Shown: positions 43,833-52,422, counted from the first letter of the stretch. The stretch is 64,000 nt of DNA from Chryseobacterium antibioticum (GCF_012927325.1 NZ_JABBGI010000005.1:62001-126000), one strand, 5' to 3'. Notes: generated from the sequence alone by a model not told the origin. Program-made: numbers and translations.

Positions 43833-44351
43833 TTAAATGTTCTGATTCACCAAAAGTTCCTGCAGTTTTTTCCTCGCAAAGTTGAGCTGCGATTTTGAGG
43901 TTCCTTCGCTTATAGAAAGCATTGAAGCAATTTCCTTGTGAGGATAACCTTCAATCGCAAAAAGATTGAATATGGCTCTGCAACCTTCGGGAAGGAAGTT
44001 GAGCAAACTCAGAATATCTTTTTCAAACGAAATGCTTTCCGATAAGGAACCGGATGTTTCTACAAAATCATCATCCATGGAAACGAACTGTGCTTTGGTA
44101 GCTCTCAGTTTCTGAAGACATTCATTGACCGCGATTTTTTTTGCCCATCCTTCAAAAGTATCCAGATTCTGGAGTTGCCTGATCTTCGTGAATATTTTAT
44201 AGAAAGTATCGGCCAATACTTCTTCAATATCTTCATCATTTTTTAGATAGCGTCTGCAGACTGAGTACAGCTTGCCCGCCATTGTCTCATAGACCTTCCG
44301 CTGCGCACTGCGGTTGCTACGTTGGCATTCTATTAGTAATTCTCTTTCCAT
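43833..44351 (-). CDS. ECF-type RNA polymerase sigma factor
   Basis: A 172-residue sigma-70 family protein with only regions 2 and 4. Region 2 is seen in RKVYETMAGKLYSVCRRYLK and NDEDIEEVLADTFYKIFTKI; region 4 in LPEGCRAIFNLFAIEGYPHK followed by EIASMLSISEGTSKSQLNFA, the helix-turn-helix that reads the -35 element. It is the first gene of the reverse-strand unit, 11 bases upstream of the chimeric VWA protein, which stands where an anti-sigma factor is expected. No ATG-proximal extension. Confidence 0.9.
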   Translation of the reverse strand: MERELLIECQRSNRSAQRKVYETMAGKLYSVCRRYLKNDEDIEEVLADTFYKIFTKIRQLQNLDTFEGWAKKIAVNECLQKLRATKAQFVSMDDDFVETSGSLSESISFEKDILSLLNFLPEGCRAIFNLFAIEGYPHKEIASMLSISEGTSKSQLNFARKKLQELLVNQNI

Positions 44352-44582
44352 AGTCAGGCTTTATACTGTTATAGATGCATAAACTTTGGGATGGGTTGGA
44401 AACATTTAATTTTTTTTTTTGATAAAAAGCAAAATAGTAAACAATTGATTCACAAATAAACCGATTTAGTTTCTGAGATTTTTCCGTTTTATTCAACTTT
44501 TTTCACTTCCAAATTTAACTTTTCCCTTTGTAACAAATCTTTAATATGAACGACTATTCATATAAATAATCTTTTTATAGTA

Positions 44583-45785
44583 ATGAAAAATACCAAAATT
44601 GCCTCATTACTTTTTGTTTTGTCTGCAGGAAGTATGATGTTTGCCCAAGATGACTTGATCAACAAATTAAAAAACAATCAATCTCAAAATGCTAATTTTC
44701 AGTTCACAGCGTTAAAAGACGTAGGAGCTACTTCAGTAAAAAACCAGGGTTCTTCGGGAACTTGCTGGAGCTACTCGGGAAATTCTTTCCTTGAGTCTGA
44801 AATGCAGAGAATGGGTAAAAAACCTGTAGATCTTGCTGAAATTTTTACAGCAAGAAATTCTTACCACGATAAAGCGAAGTTATATGTACTGAACAGCGGA
44901 GCGATCAGCTGGGGTGACGGAGGTGAATTGCATGATGTTGTGAATATGTACAAAAAATACGGAGCAGTACCTCAGGATGTGTATACAGGACTGAAATCGG
45001 GACAGAGCCTTAACAATTTTAAGGAAATGCAGGGGAAATTGAAACCCGTTCTGGACAGCCTTGTACAGGCAGGTTCAAAAGGAAAACTTACGGATAACTG
45101 GATGGATTCAGTAGATTCTATTCTGGATGAATATCTTGGAAAAGTACCTGCTAATTTTACCTATGAAGGAAAAAATTACACGCCAAAAACATTTGCTAAG
45201 GAAGTCGTAGGAATTAATCCTGAAGATTATATCGAGATCTCTTCGTATAAAGATTATCCATACTACCAGAAATTCGTAGTTCCAATTCCTGATAACTGGA
45301 GCCATGATTCTGACTGGAATGTTCCTATGAAGGATTTAACAGCTATTATTGATAATGCTGTAACTAAAGGATATTCTGTAGGATGGGCAACGGATGTTTC
45401 TGAGCCCTATTTCTCTTATAAAAATGGTGTAGCTTATGTTCCGGATATGGATTTGAGCCAGATCACACCTGAAAATAAGCAGACTTTGTTCACAGAGCCT
45501 AAAAAAGATAAAACCATCACAGAAGACATGCGTCAGAAAGCACTTAACAACCTTTCTACAACGGATGACCATGGGATGCATATCGTAGGATTGGCGAAAG
45601 ACCAAACGGGTAAAGAATATTATATGGTTAAAAACTCTTGGGGAGTAACCAATGATTTCGAGGGATACCTATATGTAACAAGACCTTATGTTGAGTATAA
45701 ATCAACGGCTATTTTGATTCATAAAAATGCAGTTCCAAAAAGCATCCTAAAGCAATTGAAACCTACTAAAAACATTGGGTTATAA
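44583..45785 (+). CDS. secreted C1 family cysteine peptidase (aminopeptidase C/bleomycin hydrolase-like)
   Basis: A 400-residue papain-fold peptidase with a signal peptide (MKNTKIASLLFVLSAGSMMF-A). The active site is complete: Gln 55 and Cys 61 in KNQGSSGTCWSYSG, His in DDHGMHIVGLA, Asn in MVKNSWGV. It is shorter than classical cytosolic PepC (about 440-450 residues) and, unlike it, is exported. It is divergent from the sigma operon with a 231-base gap. A double-glycine-leader peptide gene lies 174 bases downstream past a strong terminator. Confidence 0.88.
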   Translation: MKNTKIASLLFVLSAGSMMFAQDDLINKLKNNQSQNANFQFTALKDVGATSVKNQGSSGTCWSYSGNSFLESEMQRMGKKPVDLAEIFTARNSYHDKAKLYVLNSGAISWGDGGELHDVVNMYKKYGAVPQDVYTGLKSGQSLNNFKEMQGKLKPVLDSLVQAGSKGKLTDNWMDSVDSILDEYLGKVPANFTYEGKNYTPKTFAKEVVGINPEDYIEISSYKDYPYYQKFVVPIPDNWSHDSDWNVPMKDLTAIIDNAVTKGYSVGWATDVSEPYFSYKNGVAYVPDMDLSQITPENKQTLFTEPKKDKTITEDMRQKALNNLSTTDDHGMHIVGLAKDQTGKEYYMVKNSWGVTNDFEGYLYVTRPYVEYKSTAILIHKNAVPKSILKQLKPTKNIGL

Positions 45786-45840
45786 TCAAAAATCACTGTT
45801 ACCGTTCACTGCGGTAATTTTAGATATTTAAATCTGTTAA

Positions 45841-45875
45841 AACCGCGCTCCAAAATTTTTGGAGCGCGGTTATTT
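45841..45875 (+). terminator. strong intrinsic terminator
   Basis: A nearly continuous palindrome: AACCGCGCTCCAAAA (45841-45855) and TTTTGGAGCGCGGTT (45857-45871), followed by ATTTTT. The GC-rich stem ends the C1 peptidase transcript. Confidence 0.9.
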
Positions 45876-45958
45876 TTATTATTCCTGATATTTTTACGCA
45901 GAATATTTCGCTATTTAGTGAAAATATTATACTTTTAATAATCAACAAATTATTACGT

Positions 45959-46120
45959 ATGAAAAATTTAAAAAAATTATTAAAAGCAGATTTAAAGAAA
46001 ATTAATGGTGGAAATGCGCCTGACTGTCCCGAAGGAACACTACCATGCTACATTCCACCTAAAAACGGCTTCCCTTCCCGTTGGAGATGTGTTCTGAACA
46101 CTATGGAATGCCCGGATTAA
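45959..46120 (+). CDS. bacteriocin-like peptide with double-glycine leader
   Basis: A 53-residue product missed at common length cut-offs. The leader MKNLKKLLKADLKKINGG has the [LM]-x4-L-x-x-[IV]-x-G-G pattern of peptides cut and exported by C39-peptidase ABC transporters, with GG at 17-18. The mature part (35 residues) has four cysteines (23, 30, 44, 51), able to form two disulfides, plus Pro, Trp and Arg. A strong terminator follows after 9 bases. Many short peptides with this leader occur in Chryseobacterium; activity is unproven. No C39 transporter, immunity gene or modification enzyme is adjacent. Confidence 0.75.
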   Translation: MKNLKKLLKADLKKINGGNAPDCPEGTLPCYIPPKNGFPSRWRCVLNTMECPD

Positions 46121-46129
46121 AATGAATAA

Positions 46130-46161
46130 AACCCGCTTCCGGAAAATTCCGGAAGCGGGTT
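46130..46161. terminator. strong bidirectional terminator
   Basis: AACCCGCTTCCGGAA (46130-46144), loop AA, TTCCGGAAGCGGGTT (46147-46161): a perfect 15-bp stem between the peptide gene and the convergent old yellow enzyme gene. Confidence 0.9.
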
Positions 46162-46272
46162 CTTTAAAAAAATAATTAGGTAGAAAATTAAATATAAATA
46201 AGTGAACTGTTAATTCATTTACAACGCTGTTCAATACAGCAGCGAAGTGCATCCACAATTCATAATTGTCTT

Positions 46273-47334
46273 TTAGTAAAGTACTCCTAAACTTTCAGCT
46301 GAAAAGTTTAAAAGCTCTTCCGTATTGCCTTCTTTTACTTTCTTCACCCATTCAGGATCCTGTAAAAGGGCTCTTCCAACAGCAACAAGATCGAAATCTC
46401 CTTTTTCCAGTCTTCTGATTAATTCAGATAAATCTGCTTTTTCAGTTCCCTGTCCGGCAAATGCCCCCATGAAGTCGCCTTCAAGGCCTACAGAACCTAC
46501 CGTAATGGTTGGTTGCCCTGTAATTTTCTTTGCCCATCCTGCAAAATTTAAATCAGAACCTTCAAATTCCGGTTCCCAGAAGCGACGTTGTGAACAGTGG
46601 AAAATATCAACTCCTGCTTCTTTTAACGGTAACAACCATTCTTCCATTTCAGAAGGTGTAGCCGCTAATCTGGATTTATAATCCTGTTGCTTCCATTGAG
46701 AAAGACGGATAATAATAGTGAAATCTTCACCAACAGCAGCTCTGATTGCTTTCACGATATCAACAGCAAATCTGCTTCTTTCTTTCAATGTTTTCCCTCC
46801 ATACTCATCAGTTCTGGTATTGGTTACTTCCCAGAAAAACTGGTCAATAAGATACCCGTGAGCGCCATGAATTTCAACAACATCAAAACCTAAATCTTTT
46901 GCTGATTTTGCAGATGCTGCAAACTGGGTAATGGTATCCTGGATATCTTTCAAGGTCATGGTGGAGGCTTTTTCCATTTCAACTAATGGATAATCTTCTG
47001 AACTTCTAGTATCACCCACATGCCAAATCTGAGGTCCCATTTTCCCGCCATTTTCATGAACGGCATCGATTACGTTTTTCCAGCCGTTTAATGCTTCTGT
47101 TCCATAAAAGTCAGGAATATTTTGCATGTTCTTTGAACCCGGTCTGTTGATTACTGTTCCTTCAGAAAGAATCAACCCTACTTCTGAAGCCGCTCTCCTT
47201 GCGTAATAATCTACAATTTGCTGAGTGGGTACTCCGTTATCAGATTGAGCTCTTGTCATGGGAGCCATGACCACTCTATTTTTAAGTTGAAGATTTTTAT
47301 AACTAAATGGACTAAATAATGCGTCTATACTCAT
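46273..47334 (-). CDS. old yellow enzyme family NADH:flavin oxidoreductase
   Basis: A second FMN-dependent ene-reductase, 353 residues. Marks are NRVVMAPMTRAQ at the start, GPQIWHVGDTRSSE, the substrate-binding DVVEIHGAHGYLIDQFFW segment and TRTDEYGGKTLKERSRF. It is more like the OPDA/NemA-distant subgroup than the copy at 9154. It is divergent from an HxlR regulator with a short spacer filled by GTAAC repeats, so redox or electrophile-induced expression is likely. Confidence 0.9.
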   Translation of the reverse strand: MSIDALFSPFSYKNLQLKNRVVMAPMTRAQSDNGVPTQQIVDYYARRAASEVGLILSEGTVINRPGSKNMQNIPDFYGTEALNGWKNVIDAVHENGGKMGPQIWHVGDTRSSEDYPLVEMEKASTMTLKDIQDTITQFAASAKSAKDLGFDVVEIHGAHGYLIDQFFWEVTNTRTDEYGGKTLKERSRFAVDIVKAIRAAVGEDFTIIIRLSQWKQQDYKSRLAATPSEMEEWLLPLKEAGVDIFHCSQRRFWEPEFEGSDLNFAGWAKKITGQPTITVGSVGLEGDFMGAFAGQGTEKADLSELIRRLEKGDFDLVAVGRALLQDPEWVKKVKEGNTEELLNFSAESLGVLY

Positions 47335-47368
47335 TTTGCAATTATTTTATATTTAACATTTTTAAATT

Positions 47369-47383
47369 GTTACACAAAGTAAC
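47369..47383. promoter_or_regulatory. inverted repeat GTTAC-N5-GTAAC
   Basis: GTTAC (47369-47373) and GTAAC (47379-47383) form a dyad with a 5-base spacer, 35 bases upstream of the reverse-strand flavin reductase start. It shares its half-site with the direct repeats at 47425-47464. Candidate HxlR-type operator. Confidence 0.55.
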
Positions 47384-47424
47384 TAATAATAGTTCATATT
47401 TGTATCTTATGAAGAAAAAAAGTG

Positions 47425-47464
47425 GTAACTTCGCAGTAACTTACATTAGTAACTTAAAAGTAAC
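47425..47464. repeat. array of four GTAAC half-sites before the HxlR gene
   Basis: GTAAC occurs at 47425, 47436, 47449 and 47460, spaced 11, 13 and 11 bases, close to one helical turn, and the last copy ends two bases before the HxlR ATG at 47467. With the dyad at 47369 this makes six half-sites in the divergent spacer. Probable binding region of the HxlR regulator. Confidence 0.55.
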
Positions 47465-47466
47465 GC

Positions 47467-47853
47467 ATGGTAAAGAATGAATTGATGAAATACAGCTGTC
47501 CCTTAGGAAAGGCAATGTCTGCCCTGGGAAGCAAGTGGAAACCGATCATTGTACTGGTTATTAAAGACCGCAAACTTCGTTTCGGAGAACTTGCCGTACG
47601 AATTAATGTGATCTCGAGAAAAGTACTTACCGACCAGTTAAGAGAAATGCAGACTGATGGATTGATCATTAGAGAAGAGTTTAAAGAACTACCTCCGAGA
47701 GTTGAGTATTCGCTGACAGAAAAGGGATTGGCTTTGCTGCCGATTTTGTATTTGCTGGAGGAATGGGAAGCGAAGTTTACTACGGAAGATTATAGTTCTG
47801 AGAAAAGCTGTGAGTTGTTGGATAAGAAAGTGACAAAGGAGGTCAAAGTCTGA
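47467..47853 (+). CDS. HxlR family transcriptional regulator
   Basis: A 128-residue winged-helix regulator of the HxlR/MarR-like family: CPLGKAMSALGSKWKPIIVL at the start, FGELAVRINVISRKVLTDQL as recognition helix region, PPRVEYSLTEKGLALLPIL as wing. The Cys near the N-terminus (residue 11, in YSCPLG) is the position used for redox or electrophile sensing in relatives such as HypR and YodB. It is divergent from the flavin reductase it probably controls. Its start lies at the edge of a GTAAC repeat array. Confidence 0.9.
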   Translation: MVKNELMKYSCPLGKAMSALGSKWKPIIVLVIKDRKLRFGELAVRINVISRKVLTDQLREMQTDGLIIREEFKELPPRVEYSLTEKGLALLPILYLLEEWEAKFTTEDYSSEKSCELLDKKVTKEVKV

Positions 47854-47869
47854 TTATTCTTTACTTCAG

Positions 47870-48601
47870 TTATTTTAGAATTAACATATTGGCAAAAGGA
47901 GTAATTTTTTGATTAGAAATTATTCGCAAATCTGCACTGGAAATAGCTTTCTTCCATTGTTTTTGACTTAGAAAATGAAATGCTCCGATATTAAAGAAAA
48001 TAAAATTGGTTGTATCTCTAAATTGCTCCGACACAATTATTAATCCATTGCTTTTCAATATTCTTTTCGCTTCTTTAAAAAATAGAACTCTTTGTTCATG
48101 ATCTAAAATTTCATGCAGTGATGTCAGTGCAAGAATAACATCCTGGGATTTATCCTCAAAAGGTAATTTCTCCGGAGAAATTTTTATTTCCTTTGGATTA
48201 GGTGGGAATATTTTTTTTGAAGTTTCAATTCCTTTTTCATGTTCGTGTCTGTTTCCATAAATATCACAAACTGTTAAGTTTAAGTTTGGATATTTTTCTT
48301 CTAATCTTTTGGACAAAGGATCAAAACTGGCATGAACCAGAATTGCACTTTTCGTTTTTCCAAAATCTACAGTTGCTTTTAAGCTTTTTAGTTCATATAG
48401 ATCAGAATTATCATAAAGAATATAAGAAGCAACAAGTGAAGCCATAATATTTAAAATAATAAGGGCTCCTAAAATTCTCAATACTAAAACAAACATATCT
48501 AAGCTGATATAAAAAGACAATCCGAAAAGAAGAGCTGAAACAATAAGTCCCAATAGTATTTTTTGATAATTGAAGAGGATGACAAGTTTGGTGATTTTCA
48601 T
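47870..48601 (-). CDS. membrane-anchored class I SAM-dependent methyltransferase
   Basis: A 243-residue protein with two N-terminal membrane segments (about 13-33 and 35-63), then a methyltransferase domain that has lost a textbook glycine-rich motif I (here KSAILVHASFDPLSKRL) but keeps the later LPFEDKSQDVILALTSLHEI and FKEAKRILKSNGLIIVSEQF segments of the SAM methyltransferase fold. Whether it binds SAM is uncertain. It follows the lipoprotein gene at 48614 by 12 bases on the same strand. Confidence 0.75.
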   Translation of the reverse strand: MKITKLVILFNYQKILLGLIVSALLFGLSFYISLDMFVLVLRILGALIILNIMASLVASYILYDNSDLYELKSLKATVDFGKTKSAILVHASFDPLSKRLEEKYPNLNLTVCDIYGNRHEHEKGIETSKKIFPPNPKEIKISPEKLPFEDKSQDVILALTSLHEILDHEQRVLFFKEAKRILKSNGLIIVSEQFRDTTNFIFFNIGAFHFLSQKQWKKAISSADLRIISNQKITPFANMLILK

Positions 48602-48613
48602 ATTTTAGTTTTC

Positions 48614-49468
48614 TTATAAATTCCCTGATTCCCAATTTTTCCAGCTGTTATTAAATTCTAAAGTTGGTTTCCAATATGAAGCATCTTTATTTACCAAAAT
48701 TTTAGAGATGAGTTGATACATCTCCTGTTTACGTGGTAAAATATTTGGATTATAGTGGAACTTATCAATTGTCATTAATTTTTTAAGACTTTTAGGAATA
48801 TGTTTTCTTATTTCATCTTCTGTAGCAGAAATTAAACCTGGATTTATTTCGTAATAAAATCTAATTAAATCACCAAAACCAATTAATTTCTTTGGATTAT
48901 CATAATCTCTTAATTTAATTCCAACCTTTTCATAATCAACATAATTATTATTAAAAGGAATTAATTTATCACGAACTTTTATTTCTTTAGTATTCTCTCC
49001 GATAAGTTCAAAATTTTCCATATCAGTAATACCTTGTCCATTTTCAATCTTTTCATATTCATTATTATCAATAAGAACAATATTGCTCGAATTTGAAATA
49101 TAATTTCTTTCAGGATACTTATCAACAACATAATCAATACAATTACCAATATAATCAAGTTCAATTTCAGCTCTTGTAGCTCTATTTTGATATCCACTTT
49201 TTTCAAAAACAATTGCCCATTGGTTTTCGTCAGCATACAAATGAATTCGACTTCCTGCTGTTTCACAATAACCATGCTCCAAATTAAGGAAAAAATTATA
49301 CTTAATATCCTGCGTTTGAACTTTGGGATAATATCTACCAGGCTCACCTTTAAAAGCTAAATCCAATTGTTCTAAAATTACATTTTCAGTATAACTCATC
49401 TGGGATTCTTTGGATCGCTTATTGCAAAAAACTAAGGTAAATAAAACGACAATGATTATTAACCTCAT
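48614..49468 (-). CDS. hypothetical lipoprotein
   Basis: A 284-residue protein whose N-terminus (MRLIIIVVLFTLVFCNKRSK) looks like a lipoprotein signal with Cys at about 15. The mature part is rich in Asn, Ile, Glu and Tyr and contains FFLNLEHGYCETAGSRIHLY and WAIVFEKSGYQNRATRAEIE, which remind me of a family of uncharacterised proteins found near toxin-immunity loci, but I cannot name it. The coding sequence looks more AT-rich than its neighbours, a possible sign of recent transfer. Paired with the membrane methyltransferase. Confidence 0.65.
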   Translation of the reverse strand: MRLIIIVVLFTLVFCNKRSKESQMSYTENVILEQLDLAFKGEPGRYYPKVQTQDIKYNFFLNLEHGYCETAGSRIHLYADENQWAIVFEKSGYQNRATRAEIELDYIGNCIDYVVDKYPERNYISNSSNIVLIDNNEYEKIENGQGITDMENFELIGENTKEIKVRDKLIPFNNNYVDYEKVGIKLRDYDNPKKLIGFGDLIRFYYEINPGLISATEDEIRKHIPKSLKKLMTIDKFHYNPNILPRKQEMYQLISKILVNKDASYWKPTLEFNNSWKNWESGNL

Positions 49469-49510
49469 AAATTTTAATATAAAGAATATTTCGAACTAAT
49501 TTAACAAAAA

Positions 49511-49534
49511 AACCGCTTCCCAAAGAAAGCGGTT
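49511..49534 (-). terminator. intrinsic terminator of the E1 gene
   Basis: AACCGCTT (49511-49518) and AAGCGGTT (49527-49534) form an 8-bp stem; on the reverse strand a run of T follows. It lies 22 bases past the stop of the E1 alpha/beta gene. Confidence 0.8.
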
Positions 49535-49556
49535 CATTTTTATCTAAAAATCTCAA

Positions 49557-51989
49557 TTAAAATATCGCTGGATATTTCTGAGGATTTGTTTCATTAAACA
49601 TCGCGTAGATTTTTTCAACCATATCATCTGAAGATGGCTTGCTGAAGTAATCTCCGTCACTTGCATACGCAGGTCTGTGGTCGTTGGCAGCAATCGTTAA
49701 AGGATCTGAATCCAGATATCTGAATGCTTTCTGCTTCTCTAGGATCTGCTGTAAAATAAACGCTGAAGTTCCACCTTCAACATCTTCGTCGATTACGACC
49801 AATCTGTTGGTTCTCTTCACGCTTTCAGCAATTTCATTCGTTAAATCGAAAGGAATTAATGACTGAACATCAATCACTTCTGCAGAAATTCCTAATTTTT
49901 CCAATTCATCTGCTGCGTCCATTACTACTCTCCATGTAGAACCGTAAGTAACCAATGTAACGTCCTTACCTTCTTTAGTCACTTCAATTTGACCGACAGG
50001 AACAGTGAACTCTCCTAAGTTATCAGGTTGTTTTTCTTTTAATCTGTATCCGTTCAGACATTCAACAATCACAGCAGGATCGTCACTCTGAAGCATCGTG
50101 TTATAGAATCCGGCAGCTTTCGTTAAGTTTCTTGGTACCAACACCAGGATCCCTTTTGAAAGATTCAAAATCCCCGCCATTGGAGAACCTGAATGCCAAA
50201 CACCTTCCAGTCTGTGACCTCTTGTTCTGATGATCACAGGAGCTTTCTGACCGCCTTTGGTTCTGTACTGAACCGTCGCCAGATCATCACTCATCCCCTG
50301 TAAACAGTATAAAATATAATCTAAGTACTGGATTTCAGCGATAGGTCTCAAACCTCTCATCGCCATACCAATACCCTGACCAAGAATTGTAGCTTCACGG
50401 ATTCCTGTATCTGCTACACGTACTTCGCCGTATTTCTCCTGCATTCCCTCTAATCCCTGGTTAACATCACCGATATTTCCGGCATCTTCACCAAAGATTA
50501 AAGTTTCAGGATATTTTTCAAAAATTTTGTCAAAATTATTTCTTACCACTACTCTTCCGTCCACATCTTCAGAACTATCCGAATAGACCGGTTTGATTTC
50601 TTTCACATTTTCAGCTTTCCACTGGGACTGGGAATATAAGTGAGAAGAATAGTTATCTTTTTCTATTTCAAAAACTTCATTGTACTTCTGCATCAATTGA
50701 GTTCTTTCCGTAGAAGTAGTTCCTCTTGTTGCCAGTAAAGCTTTTCTTGTTAAATGGAAAATATCTTTTTTAGCCTTAGAAACCAATTTATTGAACTGGT
50801 TAATATACCCTTCAATTTCAGCATTCTGACCTTTAAGCTTTTCAACTAATGGAAGAACAGACTGATTTAAATCTGTAATGGTCTTCTGGTAATTTTCCCA
50901 GGCATTTTTCTGGCCCGCCTTTACTATTTTTTTTGCTTCGTCATCTATGGCATCTAATTCTTCAACAGAAGCAATGATTTCCTCTTGTCCTTCAATTTCG
51001 ATGGAATAGTTTAAAATCCATTCTCTGAATTTCACCAATCCGTCAAATTGAGATTCCCAGGAAAGACGCTCTTCATTTTTATATCTTTCATGAGATCCGG
51101 AAGTTGAGTGACCCTGAGGTTGTGTCACTTCAATCACGTGAACCACTACGGGAACACTCTCTACTCTTGCAAACTGCTCTGCTCTTGCATAAGCATCCAA
51201 TAATGCAGGATAATCCCAGGCTTTTACCTGAATGATCTCGCATCCCTGGTTCTCGCCTTCTTTTCTTTGGAAACCGCTTAACATTTCAGCAATATCAGCC
51301 TTTGCTCTCTGGTTTTTAGTAGGAACTGAAATTCCGTAACCATCATCCCAGATAGAAACAATCATAGGAACCTGAAGCGCACAAGCTGCATTCAATGTTT
51401 CCCAAAAATGTCCTTCTGCAGTAGAAGCATCACCAATTGTTCCGAAAGCAATTTCATTACCTTCATTAGAGAACTTTTCAGAACCGTCAAATTTTACACT
51501 TTTATAAATTTTAGAAGCCTGAGCCAATCCTAACAATCTCGGCATCTGACCTGCTGTAGGAGAAATATCAGAGGAGATATTTTTCTGTGCCATAAGATCT
51601 TTCCAGCTTCCGTCTTCATTTAAATTTCTTGTCGCAAAGTGACCGTTCATTTGTCTCCCTGCGGATGCCGGTTCTCTTTCAACACTTGTATCTGCATAAA
51701 GCTGTGCGAAAAAGCTTTCAACCGTTAAAGCATCTACCGCTAATGCAAAAGTCTGATCCCTGTAATATCCTGAACGGAAGTCTCCATTTCTGAAAACTTT
51801 CGCCATGGCCAGCTGAGGAAGCTCCTTACCATCCCCAAAAATTCCAAATTTAGCTTTTCCTGTAAGTACTTCTCTTCTTCCAAGATAAGACATCTCGCGC
51901 GATATCCTTCCTAACCTGTAATCTTCAAGTATCTGGTTTTTAAAATCCTGGAAAGAAATTTGCTGTGTTTCAATATAGGTTGTCTGCAT
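49557..51989 (-). CDS. 2-oxoacid dehydrogenase E1, fused alpha and beta subunits
   Basis: An 810-residue thiamine-diphosphate enzyme with the alpha subunit (about 1-420) fused to the beta subunit (about 470-805). The alpha half shows the ThDP-Mg motif GDASTAEGHFWETLNAAC; the beta half shows TLIFGEDAGNIGDVNQGLEG, VADTGIREATILGQGIGMA and IDVQSLIPFD. The fused form is normal in Bacteroidota and is most like branched-chain 2-oxoacid dehydrogenase, which would supply branched acyl-CoA primers for the iso-fatty acids typical of these bacteria (inference). The matching E3 may be lpdA at 22583. Confidence 0.9.
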   Translation of the reverse strand: MQTTYIETQQISFQDFKNQILEDYRLGRISREMSYLGRREVLTGKAKFGIFGDGKELPQLAMAKVFRNGDFRSGYYRDQTFALAVDALTVESFFAQLYADTSVEREPASAGRQMNGHFATRNLNEDGSWKDLMAQKNISSDISPTAGQMPRLLGLAQASKIYKSVKFDGSEKFSNEGNEIAFGTIGDASTAEGHFWETLNAACALQVPMIVSIWDDGYGISVPTKNQRAKADIAEMLSGFQRKEGENQGCEIIQVKAWDYPALLDAYARAEQFARVESVPVVVHVIEVTQPQGHSTSGSHERYKNEERLSWESQFDGLVKFREWILNYSIEIEGQEEIIASVEELDAIDDEAKKIVKAGQKNAWENYQKTITDLNQSVLPLVEKLKGQNAEIEGYINQFNKLVSKAKKDIFHLTRKALLATRGTTSTERTQLMQKYNEVFEIEKDNYSSHLYSQSQWKAENVKEIKPVYSDSSEDVDGRVVVRNNFDKIFEKYPETLIFGEDAGNIGDVNQGLEGMQEKYGEVRVADTGIREATILGQGIGMAMRGLRPIAEIQYLDYILYCLQGMSDDLATVQYRTKGGQKAPVIIRTRGHRLEGVWHSGSPMAGILNLSKGILVLVPRNLTKAAGFYNTMLQSDDPAVIVECLNGYRLKEKQPDNLGEFTVPVGQIEVTKEGKDVTLVTYGSTWRVVMDAADELEKLGISAEVIDVQSLIPFDLTNEIAESVKRTNRLVVIDEDVEGGTSAFILQQILEKQKAFRYLDSDPLTIAANDHRPAYASDGDYFSKPSSDDMVEKIYAMFNETNPQKYPAIF

Positions 51990-52122
51990 AGCTAGATATA
52001 AAAGTTTTTATTCTTCAAGTATGGCGCTAATATACAATTTTTAAACTAATTTTAATTTTCAATAATCTTTTTTAAACATTTGATAATAAAAAAATTGTGT
52101 TTTATATTGTAAAAAATTGTAA

Positions 52123-52422
52123 ATGATGGAAAAAAAATCACCTCATATCCTTAATGCCTCCAGCAATCTTTTAGGATTTTCTTTAATTATCATCACTTCA
52201 CTGAAAATTACTAAAATGAGTGAGCATACTCATTTGGATGAATTTGCAGGACTTGCATCTATTCTTTTTGCCTTCAGCAGTTTTTTTTCTTTTCTGGCTA
52301 TCAGAACGGAAAAGAACAAACTGGAAACCCAATATGAGACCATTGCGGATTATCTATTTTTAATCGCTTTATTTTGTATTGTTTTAGCAGTTATTATTGT
52401 GACAGTGAAAATAATTGACTAA
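52123..52422 (+). CDS. small three-segment membrane protein
   Basis: A 99-residue protein with three hydrophobic segments (about 16-26, 42-61 and 77-96). It starts at ATG 52123 (MMEKKSPHIL) and is divergent from the E1 gene with a 133-base gap. It resembles small membrane proteins conserved in flavobacteria, with no known role. Confidence 0.65.
   Translation: MMEKKSPHILNASSNLLGFSLIIITSLKITKMSEHTHLDEFAGLASILFAFSSFFSFLAIRTEKNKLETQYETIADYLFLIALFCIVLAVIIVTVKIID

Noticed and set aside
44583..46120. C1 peptidase and double-glycine peptide as one maturation operon
   Set aside because: A strong terminator at 45841-45875 separates them, and C1 enzymes are not known to cut GG leaders; kept only as a weak possibility.
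47425..47464. GTAAC repeats as a possible CRISPR remnant
   Set aside because: Units are only 5 bases with 6-8 base spacers; they fit regulator half-sites, and no cas gene is near.
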